This document shows positions 13,501-19,500 of a stretch of 64,000 nt of DNA, one piece after another (positions within the stretch are counted from its first letter, which is position 1; every line of letters begins with the position of its first letter). The translations under genes and the position numbers were made by a program. Location: positions 15,253,611-15,317,610 of the forward strand of contig NC_092576.1 of assembly GCF_037975245.1 (NCBI RefSeq). Reading direction: 5' to 3'. Origin of the DNA: Apostichopus japonicus (lineage: Eukaryota > Echinodermata > Holothuroidea > Aspidochirotida > Stichopodidae). The notes below the pieces were generated by a model. That model ran no database searches. It was not told the DNA's origin and saw nothing but the letters and a program-made list of their open reading frames with translations.

Positions 13501-16500
13501 AGGCTGAATGAAAAGTAACAGTAACAGAAGGGACAAAAACACGCATAGAATACAGACAGGTTAATGAGCATTGTGAACACAAAGAGATAGATGTAAGGGG
13601 ATTAGTAGACAAGGGATGGAGAGAAGAAAGAAAGAAACCAACAGGGGAAAAGGAGAGGTAGGAGATAAACAGTGGAGGGACAACGAGAGGATTAAGGGAA
13701 GGGGGTAGGGAATAAACTGAAGAAGGACAAAGACAGAAAGGTGTGGAGAAAAAAGGGGTGGAAGAGAGCTATGAGAAGGGGGTGATGAGGGGAGGGGGTG
13801 GGGGAGGGAAGCACAGATGTTAACGATAGTTAGTAGGATATCAATGTGGTGTCCTGTGTAGTCTTACCGCATCCGTCATTCCGTCAGGTAAATCGACCGT
13901 GGCGGCGTTGTTAGAACGGTTCTACGATGTCAGCGAGGGCAGTATCACCGTGGATGGCGTCAGCATAAAGGACCTGGATCCCTCTTGGCTGCGAGGTCAA
14001 ACCATCGGTTATATCAACCAGGTGAGCAACCGTTTGTTCCTGTCCTACCAGACTGATAACACATTACCGTTCATCTCGTTTTATCATTATTTGAAATAGA
14101 TTGCAAAAAGATTAAATGAGATCGAAAACTCGCGCAGAGTTGGGCTACGTCTGAAATTGCCCAAACTGAAATACAAAACTTGTAAATGAATCGTTAACAT
14201 TTCCGAGTTAAGACGACACAAGTTGTTGTTAAGCATATAGGTCGATTCACGTCCAGAAAGACATCGCAGTTAACGTTTGGTCATTAAAACCTTGAGTAAC
14301 TCCTTACATAGTAACTTAATAGTCATATTTCGGAAATGACTTTCTAAATTGAAAAGATTCTAAATTTGAGTTACAATGTTGAATTGGAAGCCACCCGACG
14401 TGTAAGTTGTAATCCATAAGCCTGTACGGGTTCCTCCCACATTTTGTAGTCGCTTAATGTGGTAAAAATAACTGCAGATTATTATTATTATGATTATTAT
14501 GTTATTAAGTTATTCAAGAAATGGTCATTCCTGTTTCAAATATTTTATTAAACCTACATTCTCTTTGATCGGTTGTGGAAAAAAATCTAGGAACCAACCC
14601 TCTTTGCTACTTCAGTGATGGAGAACATTAGGTACGGAAAAGCTGGTGCTTCGGATGTGGAGGTAAGCTTAATAAGGGATGACGAGAATTCTTGAAAAGA
14701 AAAGTTGATCACAGACATGGGTTTAATGTTCTTCAAAAGCTTTATTTTCCTATTTTATAATATGCTTGTTGAAATTTATCCTTGAAATGTGATACATTTT
14801 GGAATTTTTTTACTTGGCTTTTAATGTTCCTCTGTAAGTTAGACTGTCATCAAAATGCAACATTTCTGAAGAAAATATTAATCGTGAATATCTTTGAATA
14901 AATAACTTAATATATGTCACCTTATCCATGGTGACATTATTCACTCAGCATGTTGCTAGATGCATTCTTGAGGGCTCCTCTGGAAAGCAGTGCTTCTGCA
15001 CTGAGCAAGACTACCCTCATTAAAAGATGACAATAATAATAATAAAAAGTAAAAAATTCTTGAAATCACACCAAATTTGAAAAATATATATCTTCGTAGT
15101 TAGACTGTCATCAAAATCAAAATGCAACATTTCTGACAGAAAAAAAGTATTAATCGAAGTGAATATCTTTGAATAAATGACTTAATATATTCTAAGTAAG
15201 AAAGATAACTAATTCTGATGAGTTACCATGGCGACATTATTCACTCAGCATGTTGCCAGATGCAATCTTGAAAATAACACCAAATTCGAAAAATGTATAT
15301 CTTTGCCATTACAAATTGCCATGACGATGTGTTTTTCTTGATCCAAAGATGCGGTAAATTTTGCAGCAACTTTGGTAAACATTCGAATTTATCCACAGAA
15401 ATAGCTCCCTTCAAAATACACTTTTCTATTTCTGTATTCATATTTGAGACTGCTGTCGTGTCTCCATGTTGAGAATTTGTCAGAAAAGAATCATTGCATT
15501 GATTTGAGAAGTACCGTAAAATTAAAATAATAATGTGTACACTTGGTATTGCGCCGGTATCCCTCCGAAGACACTCATTGCGCAGCGCCTATAACCGACC
15601 GTCTATTATCATTCCATAACCATTCTCAAGTCACTGTGGACAATATACAATGAGCTGCCACAGAGGGCGCTAAATCGTATTTACCGATCAGACACACATA
15701 TGCCCCCACTCCATACTTATATGCTGAGCACCAAGCAAGATGGCAGTAGGTCCCATTTTTAAAGTCTTTGGTATGACTCGGCCCGGAGTCGAACCCCGAA
15801 CCTTCCGGCTGATAGGCTAACCAGTACATTTTTTACAGTCTACACAATAACAAAGTAGTCAACTTAACGTTTTAGTTTTATTTCATACTTCTTTTAATAT
15901 TTAATATAATATTTTAATCTTTTATGAAATTCAAAGCATAGCAGGAATTTCTCGGGGAAAATCGTTTAAGACATGTTTTTTTTTTTTCTCGCTCACCGTC
16001 CCGCAGGTGATGGAAGCGGCTGCCGCAGCCAGCGCCCACGAGTTCATCATTGAATTCCCTGAGGGATATCAGACCGTCTTAGGCGAAAGAGGTGTGACAG
16101 TGTCAGGTGGCCAGAAACAGAGGTCAGTCTAAGACAGGGGTTCCCTAACTGGGGTGCATGAACCTCCAGGGGTGCGTGAGTCCAACCCAGGGGGTTTGTG
16201 AGACGTTTCTGAAAGTCAAAACTAGAGTACTTTTTTGTTGAATTAAAATCTGATATATCTATAATTTAGTAATGTAAAAAAGTCGTACCTTATCGACAAA
16301 CTCTTTTCGCGTTCTATATGCATATGTTGCCATATTAGTACAGTACCGTGCATGTGATAAATAACTGAATTATGAAACAGACACAGGCCGCATGACTTTG
16401 GTGAAGTTGGTGTTCGCATGACAGTACGTCGTGAAGATAAGGAGCTGAGAAAGTAACTGAAAGGTTGGCCAAAGTAATTATTATTATTTTGGAAATTCCA

Positions 16501-19500
16501 GATGACTTCCATTTTGCCCGACAAAGCAAAGTTAGCATTAATTCATGCTTGAAAATTGTTGTTGAGTAACAACATGCAGTCACTAGCCTGAAAAGTTGGG
16601 GGTTCTTGGACAACTCTGACATCCACAGGGGGTTCGTGGGGGGATAAAGTTAGGGAAACTCTGGTCTACAAAGACTTCATGTTTCATCCAAGGCAGCGAA
16701 CAGAAATGTTGTTTGGAGATAGAAGTGTGGCATGTAGGACAAGGGGGTGGGGTGTGGGTAGGAGGGGTAGTGAGGTTAGCTGGTGGGTGAGTTTGAAACT
16801 TGTGCAAGATGTTCAATTTCTTTAGTGAGAATGGGAGACATGTGATGTGAGGCTTGGTGTAATAGTAGACTGGTTTAATAGCAGTGCTAGGTTTTGGGTT
16901 TATTGTTAATATTATTTTGTTCTTGAGTTCATAACCAGCTTAAATATTGATTTCTTATATTCTCCCTTCCCCCCCTCCCTCCCCCCTTCAGGATAGCTAT
17001 TGCCAGAGCCCTTCTCAAAGATCCCTCCATCCTTATTCTCGACGAGGCCACTAGCGCCCTCGATGCAGAGAGTGAACGGCTTGTGCAATCAGCTTTGGAC
17101 CGTTTGTCAAAAGGTTGGTTGATATTTTACATTATAAAAAGAATTGTAGAAATGTGTTGGGTGTTGTACACATGATATCATGCCATATGTAGGCATATAG
17201 TGCAAATGTGTTGGGCGTGGTACATATGACAATGTGCCATATGTAGGCATGTAGTGGAAATGTGTTGGGTGTGGTACATATGATAACGTGCCATATGCAG
17301 GCATATAGTGTGAATGTGTTGGGTGTGGTACATATGATAATGTGCCATATGCAGGCATATAGTGTGAATGTGTTGGGTGTGGTATGTATGATAATGTGCC
17401 ATATGTAGGCATATAGTGCAAATGTGTTGTGTGTGGTACGTATGATAATGTGCCATATGCAGGCATATAGTGTGAATGTGTTGGGTGTGGTACATATGAT
17501 AATGTGCCATATGCAGGCATATAGTGTGAATGTGTTGTGTGTGGTACGTATGATACTGTGCCATATGCAGGCATATAGTGCAAATGTGTAGTGGCCAAAG
17601 TATAGCCCAAATATGCCTCAGAAAGCACCATTTCATATATGAAATTTACTTTATATTTTGTTCCCTGCGGGAGGACCCCCTCCCCACCCCTACATTTGAG
17701 TCAGATTCAACCACCTCAGGGCCACCCCCTCTCCTCCCATCCCCTTGATTCACACCTGGAAATATATAGTAGCGTTTCTTTAATGGATGCTTGACACTCT
17801 GCCACAAATATTTGCAAAATCAAAATGGCGAATGTGTTGCCAAATATGATTGGATTAGTTTGTTATCTTGTTTTCTAGAGACATGGTACATGTTATAATT
17901 AACAGAAGCATTTAACATGGAAAGACTTTGATACCGCTCTAACTAATAAGAGCGATGGGAGTTGGGTTCAACGTTCAGAAATAAAATGGACACTTGATTT
18001 TTCATTTCTCTTGTGTATCGAGATGTCCAAAAAGTGCCAAAACAAAACTTGCAGATTCCATCCAATACCAGTTCTCAAGAGTTAAAGATCTAGACCAGAG
18101 TATAGCCACAAATATGCCTCAAGAAGCACCATTTCATATCTGAAATTTACTTTTTATTTTGTTTCCTGCTGGTTGACCCCCTCCCCACCCCTGAGACACA
18201 GTTACATACATATTAATCCCATCAATTGTCACTCACCATTCTGTCAAAATGACACAGGCAATCTTTCGCCAAAATGTGGTGCCTTTTTATAGCAAAGCAT
18301 CGTTCTTGCTTCACTGTCCTAAAAGTCCATTTGATATGAACACCTGTTTTTGCAAAGTCACGGTATTGATGATGATTCTTCTGAAAGGTGCAGCTTAGAT
18401 CCCAGCTTGATCTGTAGCCTTAAAGGCATTGAAGACTCGCCCCAAACCACGTGCGGGCATCTGAAAAAGTTAAATTTCTGTTGCTTACTAGTGACGTTTT
18501 GTTCGTGTCGCTACAAAATGCAGACAGTAATGAAACGTGATACCTTGTTATCTTTAGCTGGACCTGAGATGTCCATCCCTCTATCATCTGTACACTGTAC
18601 TGTGGGTATTGACCGCAGCTGTATGTACTGACTGTACACTAGTGTCTAATTACTGACGGTAGCAAGCTGTGTGTGTATTTTCTGGGATCGATGGTGGTGT
18701 CTAACACTTCTGTTACACCTCATTCGAAACTAGGTCAGATTACCGGCATTAGACGTTTCTTTTTGTGCGAGTCTTCACACCCTTTAATTACCCCTAGGAG
18801 GAGGTGGTGGAGGAGGACACCTCAGCGAAGAATCAAACTTGATAACTTCATTAGAAAAATGTGTGGAAGTAATTTATATATGCGCCTGGCATCAGTGAAA
18901 TTTAGGACACTGTCTGGATAAACGTGAGCCCATGAAGATGAGGGAGGGAAAGATTGTATTGACGTCTAGACAAGAGCTTTGAAATTGATTTTCATCTGTA
19001 TTATTATGATTATCATCATTATCTCTGCTTATAAATAGTCCTGCTAAATATAGGGTGCGAAAAAGATGAAAGCTTGGTTTTAAAGGCTGCTTGAAGATAG
19101 TTTTGAAAGAATCCTTTTCTGCAAAGGACAAATCTAAACTTTATCTTGGGGGGGTGTTACGATTGATTGGTTTTTGGGGTTGATCAATTTTGATTGGTTG
19201 AAGTATTGATTTATGTATCGATTAAATGATTGATTTTTTTGGTTAATATATTTTTGATTGGTTGATGAAGCAATTGATTGAGTTTTGATTGGTTGATGTA
19301 TCAATGGATTGAGTTTTGATTGGTTGATGTATCGATGGATTGATCGACTTTTTGGGATGATTTGTTTTTGATTGGTTGATTTATTGATTGATTGATTGAT
19401 CAAATGCTTGATATTTTTGATTGGTTAATGCATTGATTGATTTCATGGATTGATTGAATTTTGTTAGATTTTTCATTTGTTGACGCAGTGATTGATTGAT

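Noticed and set aside
17107-17636. 174-codon and 152-codon minus-strand frames with [11 protein letters not shown] repeats
   Set aside because: They follow the 54-bp minisatellite in which the unit is divisible by three; the array is intronic.
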